Below are positions 25,520 through 33,952 of a stretch of DNA of 64,000 nucleotides, one piece after another (position 1 is the stretch's first letter; each line of letters opens with the position of its first letter). The stretch comes from Aliishimia ponticola (GTDB taxonomy: Bacteria > Pseudomonadota > Alphaproteobacteria > Rhodobacterales > Rhodobacteraceae). A program made the translations under genes and the position numbers. The notes under the pieces were generated by a model that saw only the letters and a program-made list of their open reading frames with translations, made no database searches and had not been told where the DNA came from. The DNA lies in contig NZ_SRKY01000005.1 in the NCBI RefSeq assembly GCF_004803475.1, forward strand, positions 248,001-312,000. The letters run 5' to 3'.

Positions 25520-28135
25520 ATGGACTTGTCGAAGTTCACGGAGCGGTCGCGCGGATTCGTGCAAGCTGCGCAAACGATCGCCACGCGGGAAAACCACCAA
25601 CGGCTGGTGCCCGAGCACATTCTGAAAGCATTGCTGGATGACGAGCAGGGACTCGCATCGAACCTCATCAACCGCTCTGGCGGGGATGCGTCCCGTGTTA
25701 CGACGGCGCTAGAGCAAGCGCTGGCCAAACTGCCGAAGGTGACGGGCGATGCGGCGCAGACCTATCTGGATCAGTCGACCGCGAAGGTCCTGACTGAGGC
25801 AGAGACAATTGCCAACAAGGCCGGGGACAGCTTCGTTCCAGTGGAACGTATCCTGATGGCTTTGGCCATGGTGAAATCCGGTGCGAAAACCGCGCTGGAG
25901 GCTGGGAACGTCACCGCGCAGGGGCTGAACACTGCCATCAATGACATTCGTAAGGGCCGCACGGCGGACAGTGCGAGTGCCGAAGAAGGCTATGACGCGC
26001 TCAAGAAATACGCACAGGACCTGACCGAGCGTGCCCGCGAAGGCAAGATCGATCCGATTATCGGGCGGGATGACGAAATTCGCCGCGCGATGCAGGTGCT
26101 GAGCCGTCGGACGAAAAACAACCCGGTGCTGATCGGTGAACCCGGTGTCGGTAAGACCGCTATCGCCGAAGGTTTGGCATTGCGGATCGTCAATGGCGAC
26201 GTGCCTGAAAGCCTGCGGAACAAAAAGTTGCTGGCGCTGGATATGGGCGCGCTGATTGCTGGCGCGAAATATCGTGGTGAATTCGAGGAGCGCCTGAAAG
26301 CGGTTCTGAACGAAGTCACCCATGCGGCGGGCGAAATCATTCTTTTCATCGACGAGATGCACACGCTTGTTGGCGCAGGCAAAACGGATGGCGCGATGGA
26401 CGCGGCCAACCTGATCAAGCCGGCGCTTGCGCGGGGTGAACTGCACTGCGTTGGCGCAACCACGCTCGACGAATACCGCAAATATGTTGAGAAGGACGCG
26501 GCGCTGGCCCGTCGTTTCCAGCCGGTGATGGTGCAAGAGCCGACGGTAGAGGATACGATCTCCATCCTTCGTGGCATCAAGGAGAAGTATGAACTGCACC
26601 ACGGTGTGCGTGTCAGCGACTCCGCGTTGGTTGCGGCGGCGACGCTGTCGCATCGCTATATCACCGACAGGTTCCTGCCGGATAAGGCGATCGACCTTGT
26701 TGACGAAGCGGCAAGCCGTTTGCGCATGGAAGTGGACAGCAAGCCCGAAGAACTGGACGCATTGGACCGGCAGATCCTGCAAATGCAGATCGAAGTCGAG
26801 GCGCTGAAGCTCGAAGACGACGCGGCCTCGCAGGAACGCTTGGCCAAGCTCGAAAAAGAGCTGGCCGACCTTCAGGATCAGTCGGCGCAGATGACGGCCC
26901 AGTGGCAGTCCGAACGGGACAAGCTGGCATCGGCGCGCGACATCAAGGAGCAGTTGGACCACGCCCGGGCGGAACTTGAGATCGCCAAGCGCGAAGGCAA
27001 CCTCGGCAAAGCGGGGGAGTTGAGCTATGGGGTGATCCCGCAGCTTGAAAAGAAACTCGCCGAGGCCGAAGGTCAGGAAAGCGAAGCGATGGTGGCCGAG
27101 GCCGTGCGCCCCGAACAGATCGCCGCTGTGGTCGAGCGTTGGACCGGCATTCCGACAACGAAGATGCTGGAAGGTGAGCGTGAGAAGCTGCTGCGCATGG
27201 AAGATGGTCTGCACAAGCGGGTCATCGGTCAGGACACGGCCGTGCGTGCGGTCGCCAATGCGGTGCGCCGTGCCCGTGCTGGCCTGAATGACGAGAACCG
27301 CCCGCTTGGGTCGTTCCTGTTCCTTGGGCCGACCGGTGTCGGTAAGACCGAGCTGACCAAGGCGGTGGCGGAGTTCCTGTTTGACGACGACAACGCGATG
27401 GTTCGCATCGACATGTCCGAGTTCATGGAAAAACACGCGGTCGCCCGTCTGATCGGCGCGCCTCCGGGCTATGTCGGCTATGACGAAGGCGGTGTGTTGA
27501 CCGAAGCCGTTCGGCGCAGGCCTTATCAGGTCGTGCTGTTCGACGAAGTCGAAAAAGCGCACCCGGATGTGTTCAACGTGCTGTTGCAGGTTCTTGACGA
27601 TGGTGTCCTGACAGATGGTCAGGGCCGCACGGTCGACTTCAAGCAGACGCTGATCATCCTGACGTCGAACCTTGGGTCTCAGGCGCTTAGCCAGTTGCCC
27701 GAAGGCGCGGACAGTGCGCAGGCCAAACGCGACGTGATGGATGCGGTGCGGGCGCATTTCCGGCCCGAGTTCCTGAACCGTCTTGATGAGACTGTGATCT
27801 TCGATCGGCTTGGCCGCGAAGACATGGACGGGATCGTCGATATCCAGATGGCGCGTCTGCTCAAACGGCTTGCCGGGCGGCAGATCGAACTGGAACTGGA
27901 CGAGGCCGCGCGGCAATGGCTGGCGGATGAGGGCTATGACCCGGTCTTCGGGGCGCGTCCTCTCAAGCGGGTGATTCAGCGCGCGCTTCAGGATCCGTTG
28001 GCGGAAATGCTGCTGGCGGGCGACCTGAAGGATGGCGATTCGGTCAGTGTGACAGCGGGCGCAGATGGCCTGCTGATCGGTGACCGTGTGGCGCCGTCCA
28101 ACCGGCCCAAGCCGGACGACGCGGTCGTGCATTAA
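25520..28135 (+). CDS. clpB: ATP-dependent disaggregase ClpB
   Basis: 871 residues from the ATG at 25520, with AAAGGAG upstream; an in-frame extension over 200 codons upstream is rejected because it runs through the promoter. Hsp100 disaggregase working with DnaK. N-domain about 1-145 ([20 protein letters not shown]), first AAA+ domain with Walker A GEPGVGKT (206-213), coiled-coil M-domain about 410-530 ([15 protein letters not shown]), second AAA+ with Walker A GPTGVGKT near 610 and a DNLGSQ-like sensor ([11 protein letters not shown]). No P-element for ClpP binding. Sigma32-type promoter upstream and a strong terminator downstream make it a monocistronic heat-shock gene. Confidence 0.97.
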   Translation: MDLSKFTERSRGFVQAAQTIATRENHQRLVPEHILKALLDDEQGLASNLINRSGGDASRVTTALEQALAKLPKVTGDAAQTYLDQSTAKVLTEAETIANKAGDSFVPVERILMALAMVKSGAKTALEAGNVTAQGLNTAINDIRKGRTADSASAEEGYDALKKYAQDLTERAREGKIDPIIGRDDEIRRAMQVLSRRTKNNPVLIGEPGVGKTAIAEGLALRIVNGDVPESLRNKKLLALDMGALIAGAKYRGEFEERLKAVLNEVTHAAGEIILFIDEMHTLVGAGKTDGAMDAANLIKPALARGELHCVGATTLDEYRKYVEKDAALARRFQPVMVQEPTVEDTISILRGIKEKYELHHGVRVSDSALVAAATLSHRYITDRFLPDKAIDLVDEAASRLRMEVDSKPEELDALDRQILQMQIEVEALKLEDDAASQERLAKLEKELADLQDQSAQMTAQWQSERDKLASARDIKEQLDHARAELEIAKREGNLGKAGELSYGVIPQLEKKLAEAEGQESEAMVAEAVRPEQIAAVVERWTGIPTTKMLEGEREKLLRMEDGLHKRVIGQDTAVRAVANAVRRARAGLNDENRPLGSFLFLGPTGVGKTELTKAVAEFLFDDDNAMVRIDMSEFMEKHAVARLIGAPPGYVGYDEGGVLTEAVRRRPYQVVLFDEVEKAHPDVFNVLLQVLDDGVLTDGQGRTVDFKQTLIILTSNLGSQALSQLPEGADSAQAKRDVMDAVRAHFRPEFLNRLDETVIFDRLGREDMDGIVDIQMARLLKRLAGRQIELELDEAARQWLADEGYDPVFGARPLKRVIQRALQDPLAEMLLAGDLKDGDSVSVTAGADGLLIGDRVAPSNRPKPDDAVVH

Positions 28136-28187
28136 TACGGTGGTCTGGGCCTTGGCCCGGACGGCACCCGATATGGTCGTAACACCG

Positions 28188-28223
28188 AACTCCGGGCCTG
28201 ATGGCCCGGAGTTTCTTCGTTTA
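28188..28223 (+). terminator. Rho-independent terminator of clpB
   Basis: Perfect 11-base stem AACTCCGGGCC / GGCCCGGAGTT with a TGAT tetraloop, followed by TTCTTCGTTT. A second, slightly imperfect GC hairpin (about 28142-28162) precedes it, just after the clpB stop. Confidence 0.85.
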
Positions 28224-28452
28224 GGGCCTGTATTCCCTCAAAGCCCGCACCGCCGATGCCAATCCGAATGATGGGGCTGTTCGGTCCTTTCACCTGTTCG
28301 CGGGTCAAGTGGACAATCTGACCAGAACGCCCTGCCGCGATGCCGGTGTGCCGCGACAAGTTGGACAGATTGCGCTTTGAGGCATGAATGGGGCTGGTCT
28401 CCCACTTAGCAAGCTGACAGTTTCCCATTCGAGAGAGGGAGGCATTCGGCGG
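28224..28452. other. Promoter/leader region of the tup operon, no gene seen
   Basis: 229 bases between the clpB terminator and tupB. No credible coding frame: the open minus-strand frame here continues antisense through tupB. TGGACAATCTGACCA at 28310-28324 matches 12 of 15 bases of the palindrome before the FDH operon, and a second TGGACA lies about 50 bases further on. CAATCTG and CAGATTG form an inverted repeat across that span. No recognised molybdenum/tungsten-cofactor riboswitch could be established by eye. Confidence 0.4.
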
Positions 28453-29157
28453 ATGGGCGATCTGTGGCAAGGCTTGAGTCAGGCTTTCTGGCTGGTGCTC
28501 AGCGCGGATGCCGAGCTTGTCGAAATCGCCTTTCGGTCTTTGCGGATCACGGTGTCCGCACTGGTTCTGGCCTGCCTGATCGCGCTGCCTCTTGCTGCTT
28601 TGCTTGCAGTCCGCCGGTTCCGCTGGCGCCGCGCGGTGATTGCCACGCTGAACGCCTTGATGGGGTTGCCGCCCGTTGTTGTCGGGCTGATCGTCTATGT
28701 GCTGCTGTCCCGATCTGGTCCGCTTGGGGCATTGGGGCTGCTGTTTACGCCGACGGCGATGATCGTCGCGCAGATGATCATTATCGTGCCGCTTGTCGCC
28801 TCCATCGCGCACCAGTCGCTTCGGGATCTTTGGCAGGAATATCACGACCTGCTCATTTCGTTGAACGTCACCCAGCGGCAGAAAATCGCGACCTTGCTGT
28901 GGGATTCGCGGCGGGCGTTGCTGACGGCGGCGCTGGCGGGTTTTGGCCGTGGCATTGGCGAGGTCGGTGCGATCATGGTCGTGGGCGGGAATATCGACAA
29001 TTACACGCGCGTGCTGACCACGGCCATCGCGCTTGAGACTGGCAAAGGCGAATTCGCGCTCGCACTGGCGCTGGGCTTTGTCCTGATTGCGCTGGCCATC
29101 GCGGTGAACCTCGTCATTCACTGGTTGGGCCGCACAGAACGGGAGGGCGCGTGGTGA
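28453..29157 (+). CDS. tupB: Tungstate-type ABC transporter permease TupB
   Basis: 234 residues from the ATG at 28453 (MGDLWQGLSQAFWLV); an earlier in-frame ATG at 28384 lacks a good Shine-Dalgarno. Inner-membrane permease with five to six helices and the EAA-type cytoplasmic loop (HDLLISLNVTQRQKIATLLW), followed by GFGRGIGEVGAIMVVGGNI, characteristic of TupB/PstC-like oxyanion permeases. First of three overlapping genes, permease-ATPase-binding protein. Tungstate specificity rests on the TupA-type binding protein and overall similarity; molybdate cannot be excluded. Confidence 0.88.
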   Translation: MGDLWQGLSQAFWLVLSADAELVEIAFRSLRITVSALVLACLIALPLAALLAVRRFRWRRAVIATLNALMGLPPVVVGLIVYVLLSRSGPLGALGLLFTPTAMIVAQMIIIVPLVASIAHQSLRDLWQEYHDLLISLNVTQRQKIATLLWDSRRALLTAALAGFGRGIGEVGAIMVVGGNIDNYTRVLTTAIALETGKGEFALALALGFVLIALAIAVNLVIHWLGRTEREGAW

Positions 29158-29870
29158 GCGACCTGTTTCCGCTGACCGTTCGGGACGCCGTCGCATCGCG
29201 CCAAGGCAAGCGGCTTGTCGGGCCCGTGAACCTTGATCTGAGCGGGCAGGGTGCCTGCGTGGTTCTGGGGCCGAACGGGTCTGGCAAGACCACCTTGCTG
29301 CGGCTGCTGCATGGAATCGCGCGATTGAACAAGGGACAGATCACGTGGTCCTGCCCAAAGGCAGAGGCGCAGCGCAGGCAGGCCTTCGTGTTTCAGCATC
29401 CGGTGATGCTGCGCCGGTCGGTCCTCGACAATCTGGCTTATCCGCTTTTGCTGCGCGGCGTGCCGCGAAAGTCGGCTCAGACGGAGGCCGCCAAAATGGC
29501 GGAGCGGATCGGGGTGTCGCAGATGCTGGACCGGCCTGCGCGTGTTTTGTCGGGCGGAGAGCGGCAGAAAGTGTCGCTGGGCCGTGCCCTGATATGCAAG
29601 CCTGACCTGCTGTTTCTGGATGAACCCAGCGCGTCGCTTGATGGGCGTGCCACGCGCGAGATCGAAGACATTTTGCAATCCGCGAAGTCCGCCGGAACCG
29701 CGCTGATCCTTGCCACGCATGACATGGGACAGGCGCGACGGCTGGCGGATCGGGTCGTGTTCCTGCTGGGCGGGCAGGTGCATGAAGAGGGCACCGCGAC
29801 GGATTTCTTCGCGCGCCCCAAGACACAGGAAGCCGCCGCTTTTTTGAAAGGAGACATTGTCGAATGCTAA
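29154..29870 (+). CDS. tupC: Tungstate-type ABC transporter ATP-binding protein TupC
   Basis: 238 residues from the GTG at 29154, which overlaps the tupB stop (GTGA) and is seven bases behind GGGAGG; a GTG one codon earlier is less well spaced. ABC ATPase with Walker A GPNGSGKT, Q-loop VFQHPVMLRRSVLDN, signature LSGGERQK, Walker B LLFLDEPSA and switch His (LATHD). No C-terminal MOP/TOBE regulatory domain of the ModC kind, in keeping with Tup rather than Mod systems. Overlaps tupA by seven bases. Confidence 0.9.
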   Translation: MSDLFPLTVRDAVASRQGKRLVGPVNLDLSGQGACVVLGPNGSGKTTLLRLLHGIARLNKGQITWSCPKAEAQRRQAFVFQHPVMLRRSVLDNLAYPLLLRGVPRKSAQTEAAKMAERIGVSQMLDRPARVLSGGERQKVSLGRALICKPDLLFLDEPSASLDGRATREIEDILQSAKSAGTALILATHDMGQARRLADRVVFLLGGQVHEEGTATDFFARPKTQEAAAFLKGDIVEC

Positions 29871-30676
29871 GGAAAATCATGCTGGCCGCGAGCCTCGCGG
29901 TATGGGGTGGAATGGCGCAGGCTGCCGATGTGATGAAAATGGCCGTCACCACATCGTTCCACAATTCGGGTTTGGCAGACATCCTGCTGCCCGAGATCGA
30001 GAAAGACCTGGACCTGGAGGTTCAATTGCTGGTCGTCGGCACGGGACAGGCGCTGAAGCTAGGCCGGGCCGGGGATGTTGATGCGGTTCTTGTGCATTCG
30101 CGCGCAGCGGAAGAGGCGTTCGTCTCCGAAGGCTATGGCACGCATCGGCGCGAGATCATGTATAACGATTTCGTCTTTATCGGCCCGTCTGCCGACCCGG
30201 CAGCGATTGCCTCGGCGCAGACTGCCACCGGCGCATTGCAAGCGATTGCCGAGGCGCAGGCGGCCTTTGTCAGTCGGGGCGATGATAGCGGCACCCACAA
30301 GAAAGAGCTGTCGCTGTGGCGCGAGGCCGGGTTGGACGCGGGCGCGTTCGGCGACTGGTACCGCGCGGTTGGTGCGGGCATGGGCGCGGCGCTGAACACT
30401 GCGTCGGGGATGGATGCCTATATTCTTGCGGACCGGGCTAGCTGGCTGAACTTCGGCAACAAAGGGGGGCTGGCCCTGCTCTTTTCGGGCGACCCGGTGT
30501 TGTTCAACCAATACGCATATTTGCCGGTGAACCCGGAGCTGCACAGCCATGTCAAATCGGATTTGGTCGCGAAGCTTGAGGCTTGGCTGACAAGTCCTCG
30601 GGCGGCGGAGTTAATCAACAGCTATACGATCGGCGGCGAAACGCTTTTCGTGTTCAACGCAAAACCGGCCGGTTAG
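29864..30676 (+). CDS. tupA: Tungstate-type periplasmic binding protein TupA
   Basis: 270 residues. Signal peptide MLRKIMLAASLAVWGGMAQA with a cleavage site after AQA. The mature start MKMAVTTSFHNSGLADILLP corresponds to the TupA anion-binding TTS region, and SRGDDSGTHKKE is the second anion-binding loop typical of TupA. The ending AWLTSPRAAELINSYTIGG-ETLF is diagnostic of the family. Binds tungstate (or molybdate) in the periplasm for TupBC. Third gene of the operon. Tungstate supply would suit the formate dehydrogenase encoded 8 kb downstream. Confidence 0.88.
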   Translation: MLRKIMLAASLAVWGGMAQAADVMKMAVTTSFHNSGLADILLPEIEKDLDLEVQLLVVGTGQALKLGRAGDVDAVLVHSRAAEEAFVSEGYGTHRREIMYNDFVFIGPSADPAAIASAQTATGALQAIAEAQAAFVSRGDDSGTHKKELSLWREAGLDAGAFGDWYRAVGAGMGAALNTASGMDAYILADRASWLNFGNKGGLALLFSGDPVLFNQYAYLPVNPELHSHVKSDLVAKLEAWLTSPRAAELINSYTIGGETLFVFNAKPAG

Positions 30677-30699
30677 GGCCTGTATAGGCCAGCGCTGGA

Positions 30700-31179
30700 T
30701 CACTCATCCAGCGCCCCATGAATTGCGAATTGATCCAGCCCGGCTTCTTGTGGCTGGATCACCCTAAAGGCTTCGCGCACGCCTGCCTCGGTCAATTCGC
30801 GGGCGACAGTCAGCAGCGTGTTTGGCGCGTGATCTTCGCAAAGTTCGGCCATTTGCGCGATTTCTTCAGTGGCGACGGGCAGGGCGGCCTCGCGCGATGG
30901 CGCGCCGTAATAGGTGACAAAGTGCTCTGCCAGCAGCGCGGCCAAGGTCTCTACCTCTGCGTCTTCGATCATGGTGACCGCAACGAAGGTCACGCGACCA
31001 CCGGTTTCCAGCCCGAACCATCCGTTTGAAAACGCTTGCCGGGCCTTGCCGGTCAGATCGCCCTCGGTCCAGTTCGAAAACTCGAACCCGCCAGAAACGC
31101 ACCATTCGCCAGTTCGCGCAGGATTGGCGAAGACCCGCATGTCGCTTTCATCGAAATGGATCGCGCGTGCCAGTTTCAT
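30700..31179 (-). CDS. DUF6505-type conserved protein
   Basis: 159 residues from the ATG at 31179, with AAGGAG upstream, overlapping the biotin-ligase stop (ATGA). Begins MKLARAIHFDESDMRVFANP, then an aromatic-rich core (GEWCVSGGFEFSNWTEGDL) and an acidic helical C-terminus. No signal, no membrane helix, no catalytic motif recognised; the family label is from memory. Last gene of a coupled operon Mrp, biotin-ligase-like, DUF6505, so a role tied to Fe-S or FDH maturation is plausible but inferred from position only. Converges on tupA with a 23-base gap. Confidence 0.75.
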   Translation of the reverse strand: MKLARAIHFDESDMRVFANPARTGEWCVSGGFEFSNWTEGDLTGKARQAFSNGWFGLETGGRVTFVAVTMIEDAEVETLAALLAEHFVTYYGAPSREAALPVATEEIAQMAELCEDHAPNTLLTVARELTEAGVREAFRVIQPQEAGLDQFAIHGALDE

Positions 31180-31880
31180 GGCTGTCTCCTTAGCAATTCT
31201 GTCAGCGGGATCAGGCGCGTGGTGTCTGCATCCCGCAGGAGCATCCCGAAATCTTCGTCCGCGCCCAGAAACGTGCCGGTTTCGCCGTCCCAAGTTGCAA
31301 TTTCGCCCACACCATGTAGCAAACCGCGCCATTCTGCATGCAGCGGCGCGGGGCCGTCCTGTTCCCAGCGGGTGATCCAGTTCAGCGTGTGGCGGGCCCA
31401 TGCTTCGATCAGCAGGGGCGGATCGACCTCGGCACAGCCTTCCGCATACAGGGCGGTTTCGTCAGGGGTATCGCCGGGTGAATCACTGCTTGGCAGCAAA
31501 GGCAGCGTAAAGCCGACCGTCAGCCAGTCGGGCACGTCATCCGGCGTGTCCGATGCGCTCAGCACGTGGAACCGACCGCAGGATGCCCCGTTGATGCGGA
31601 TACCTCCGGCCCATTCCAGATGGACAGCGACCTCTGGCGGGGCCAGCGCACCAAGCGCGTTTTGAAATCCGACCCCGCATAGCGGCAACATGGCCATCGC
31701 CTTGCGCAACGGCACCTCGGGCGCAAAGACCAGCGCTGCTTCGATCTGAGAGGCGCCCAGAACGTAAGACACCAGTCCGGCATCACAGCCAAGCGCAGCC
31801 CGGCGGGCGGCGTGGCCCATGGCGTCTTCGCCCGCGTCCTCGCCCCACATGAGTGGCGGAAAGGTCAACGGCGCGCCCAT
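31176..31880 (-). CDS. Biotin/lipoate ligase-family protein with DUF4444 tail
   Basis: 234 residues. The core resembles the catalytic domain of biotin protein ligase (EVAVHLEWAGGIRINGASCG, with the substrate-loop pattern W-x-G-x-I-x-I-N), followed by a C-terminal DUF4444 segment (ATWDGETGTFLGADEDFGML). The classical GRGRRG biotinyl-AMP loop of BirA is not visible, so it may modify something other than biotin carboxyl carrier, or be non-catalytic. No DNA-binding domain. The start shares one base with the mrp stop, and the stop overlaps the DUF6505 start. Position beside Mrp and FDH genes is conserved as I recall it for Rhodobacterales. Confidence 0.78.
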   Translation of the reverse strand: MGAPLTFPPLMWGEDAGEDAMGHAARRAALGCDAGLVSYVLGASQIEAALVFAPEVPLRKAMAMLPLCGVGFQNALGALAPPEVAVHLEWAGGIRINGASCGRFHVLSASDTPDDVPDWLTVGFTLPLLPSSDSPGDTPDETALYAEGCAEVDPPLLIEAWARHTLNWITRWEQDGPAPLHAEWRGLLHGVGEIATWDGETGTFLGADEDFGMLLRDADTTRLIPLTELLRRQP

Positions 31881-32950
31881 CAGGCGGCACCTTTCGCCAC
31901 GAGCGCGGCGGCGATATCCTGAAACGCCTTGGCTTGGGGGCTGTCGGGCTGGCTGACCGTGATCGGTGCGCCGCCATCCGCCGCCTTTCGAATTTCCAGG
32001 TGCAGCGGCACTTCCGCCAGCAAGGGCACGCCCAGTTTCGCCGCCTCTGCCGCGACTCCGCCATGGCCGAACACATGCTCCTCATGCCCGCAATTGGAGC
32101 AGATATGCGTGCTCATGTTCTCGATCATGCCAAGGATCGGCACCTTGAGCTGATTGAACATGTCGATGCCCTTGCGCGCATCCAACAGGGCCACATCCTG
32201 CGGTGTAGAGACGATAATCGCGCCGTCGACCTCTGCCTTCTGGGCCAGCGTCATCTGCACGTCACCGGTGCCGGGCGGCAGGTCCACAAGCAGCACGTCG
32301 AGCGCACCCCATTGCACCTGCATCATCATTTGTTGCAACGCACCCATCAACATCGGACCACGCCAGACGACGGCTTGATCTTCATTCGTCATCAGCCCGA
32401 TCGACATCATCGTGACGCCATGATTGCGCATCGGCAGGATGATCTTGCCGTCCGGGCTGGCGGGGCGACCGGAGACACCCAACATGCGTGGCTGCGACGG
32501 GCCATAGACATCCGCATCAAGCAGCCCGACGCGGCGGCCTTGTTGGGCCAGCGCGCAGGCCAGGTTGGCGGACACGGTCGATTTGCCGACGCCGCCCTTG
32601 CCACTGGCGATGGCGATGATCCGGTCAACGCCGGGAATCTTCTGCGGGCCTTGCGGTTGCGCGGGACGGGAAGGTTTCAGATCGGGCGGCGGCGCTTTTT
32701 CGCTATGGCCGGTCATCACGATGTTGACCGCCCCGACACCGGGGAGCGCCTTGAGCGCTGCTTCGGCGGCGTCTTTAACGCGGGTATATGCCTCTGCCTG
32801 ACTGGGCGGGATTTCCATCACGAAGCGCACGCCGCCGTCATCTTCGACATTCAGCGCCCGGACAACGCCGGAGGCGACGATATCGCCCCCGGCCACCGGA
32901 TCGCTGATCTGTTTCAGCGTGCTTAGAACTGTGTCTCTATCAAGGGCCAA
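31880..32950 (-). CDS. mrp: Mrp/ApbC/NBP35-type Fe-S carrier ATPase
   Basis: 356 residues. N-terminal MIP18/DUF59 domain (about 1-75), Pro-rich linker, then a deviant P-loop GKGGVGKS (117-124), switch DADVYGPSQPRML, and a C-terminal CxxC (ICSNCGHEEHVFGHGG) that binds a bridging [4Fe-4S] cluster in the dimer. ApbC-type proteins transfer Fe-S clusters to apo-targets; here the neighbours include a polyferredoxin and an FDH with many clusters, natural clients. First of three coupled genes after the small DUF6494 gene (five-base gap). Confidence 0.93.
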   Translation of the reverse strand: MALDRDTVLSTLKQISDPVAGGDIVASGVVRALNVEDDGGVRFVMEIPPSQAEAYTRVKDAAEAALKALPGVGAVNIVMTGHSEKAPPPDLKPSRPAQPQGPQKIPGVDRIIAIASGKGGVGKSTVSANLACALAQQGRRVGLLDADVYGPSQPRMLGVSGRPASPDGKIILPMRNHGVTMMSIGLMTNEDQAVVWRGPMLMGALQQMMMQVQWGALDVLLVDLPPGTGDVQMTLAQKAEVDGAIIVSTPQDVALLDARKGIDMFNQLKVPILGMIENMSTHICSNCGHEEHVFGHGGVAAEAAKLGVPLLAEVPLHLEIRKAADGGAPITVSQPDSPQAKAFQDIAAALVAKGAA

Positions 32951-32955
32951 TGTGG

Positions 32956-33147
32956 TCAGTCCTGCCCTTGAATGGTGCCGGTGACCTCGTGGGTCATGTC
33001 CAGTTCTTCAATCGTGATCACTGCGCGCACGGCATAGGATTTGCCGGCGGTGTCCGCACCGCGCATGGCGTCCTCAATCGCTTGCTGAGACGTCACGCCC
33101 ACCTGCTTGAGAAACTTGCGCATCGACATGTTGAAATCATCGCTCAT
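32956..33147 (-). CDS. DUF6494-type small protein
   Basis: 63 residues from the ATG at 33147 with AAAGGCG upstream. Begins MSDDFNMSMRKFLKQVGVTS, then AIEDAMRGADTAGKSYAVRA and a beta-rich tail (ITIEELDMTHEVTGTI). No Cys, no membrane helix. The family label is from memory and the function unknown. It heads the mrp operon and is divergent from the cytochrome gene, with 61 bases between starts. Confidence 0.75.
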   Translation of the reverse strand: MSDDFNMSMRKFLKQVGVTSQQAIEDAMRGADTAGKSYAVRAVITIEELDMTHEVTGTIQGQD

Positions 33148-33208
33148 TCTGGTCGCCTTTCTTTGCCATGATTGACGCAGGGACGGGGCGCGGCCTAGGC
33201 TTTGCTCC

Positions 33209-33952
33209 ATGACACTGCGTGCTTTGTGCCTTTGTTTTCTGCTGCTGCCCGCATCGCTTTTGGCGCAGGACGCCGCACAGGTCCGGCTGTTCGCGCCTCA
33301 GGTGCTGGTCGAAACTGGCTTGCTTAAACATATCCTGCCGCGCTTTACCCTCAAGACCCGTGTGAGGGTCGTCGCGGTGGCGCAACCGGATGATGCGCAT
33401 CTGTCGATCGGGGATCTTGGCACGCCTGTGTTCGAAGGCGCGGGGCAGGTCTGGCATCTGGAGGTGCGGGCCGGGGACCATGTCGGCGCGGATAAATTCG
33501 CGCGCTGGCTGCGGTCCGAGATCGGGCAGCGCACCGTCCAGGGGTTCGCGCCGGGCGGAGCCGCGCTCTTTGCTCCGCCGCAACAAGTCGCCGTGCGGGA
33601 AGAGGCCGCCACGGTCGATGGCGATGCGGCGCTGGGGCACCGTGTCAGCCACCTCAAATGCACCCGCTGTCATGCGATTGATGAGGCGACGCGCGGCTGG
33701 GGAATAGGCTCTACGCCCAGTTTTGGGGTGCTGCGCGCCATGCCCGACTGGGAGGAGCGGTTCGCCGCCTTCTTTGTGCTGAAGCCGCACGGGGCTTTCA
33801 CCCAGATCACCGACGTGACGGAGCCGTTCCCGGTCGAGCGCCCGTCGCCCATTGCGCCGATCGAACTGACGTTGGATGAGTTGGACGCCCTGCTGGCCTA
33901 TGTCGCCACCATGCCCGCTGCCGATTTGGGTAAACCCCTCGAACATCAGTGA
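33209..33952 (+). CDS. Periplasmic cytochrome c with a shrunken TupA-like N-terminal domain
   Basis: 247 residues. Signal peptide MTLRALCLCFLLLPASLLAQ. Residues about 24-75 (ETGLLKHILPRF then a VRVVAVA strand and GDLGTPVF) line up with the start of the TupA encoded 2.5 kb away (NSGLADILLPEI then VQLLVVG and GDVDAVLV). Residues about 95-122 (KFARWLRSEIGQRTVQGFAP then GGAALF) line up with the TupA end (KLEAWLTSPRAAELINSYTI then GGETLF). The roughly 150 residues between are missing. A single-heme domain follows: CTRCH at C151, C154, H155. Convergent with the polyferredoxin gene, overlapping it by seven bases. Role unknown; periplasmic electron transfer is likely. Confidence 0.75.
   Translation: MTLRALCLCFLLLPASLLAQDAAQVRLFAPQVLVETGLLKHILPRFTLKTRVRVVAVAQPDDAHLSIGDLGTPVFEGAGQVWHLEVRAGDHVGADKFARWLRSEIGQRTVQGFAPGGAALFAPPQQVAVREEAATVDGDAALGHRVSHLKCTRCHAIDEATRGWGIGSTPSFGVLRAMPDWEERFAAFFVLKPHGAFTQITDVTEPFPVERPSPIAPIELTLDELDALLAYVATMPAADLGKPLEHQ

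Noticed and set aside
25709-28132. 807-codon frame antisense to clpB
   Set aside because: Shadow of clpB; no motif and no start signals.
28132-28452. Possible coding remnant on the minus strand before tupB
   Set aside because: Open only as an extension of the tupB shadow, and crosses the clpB terminator.
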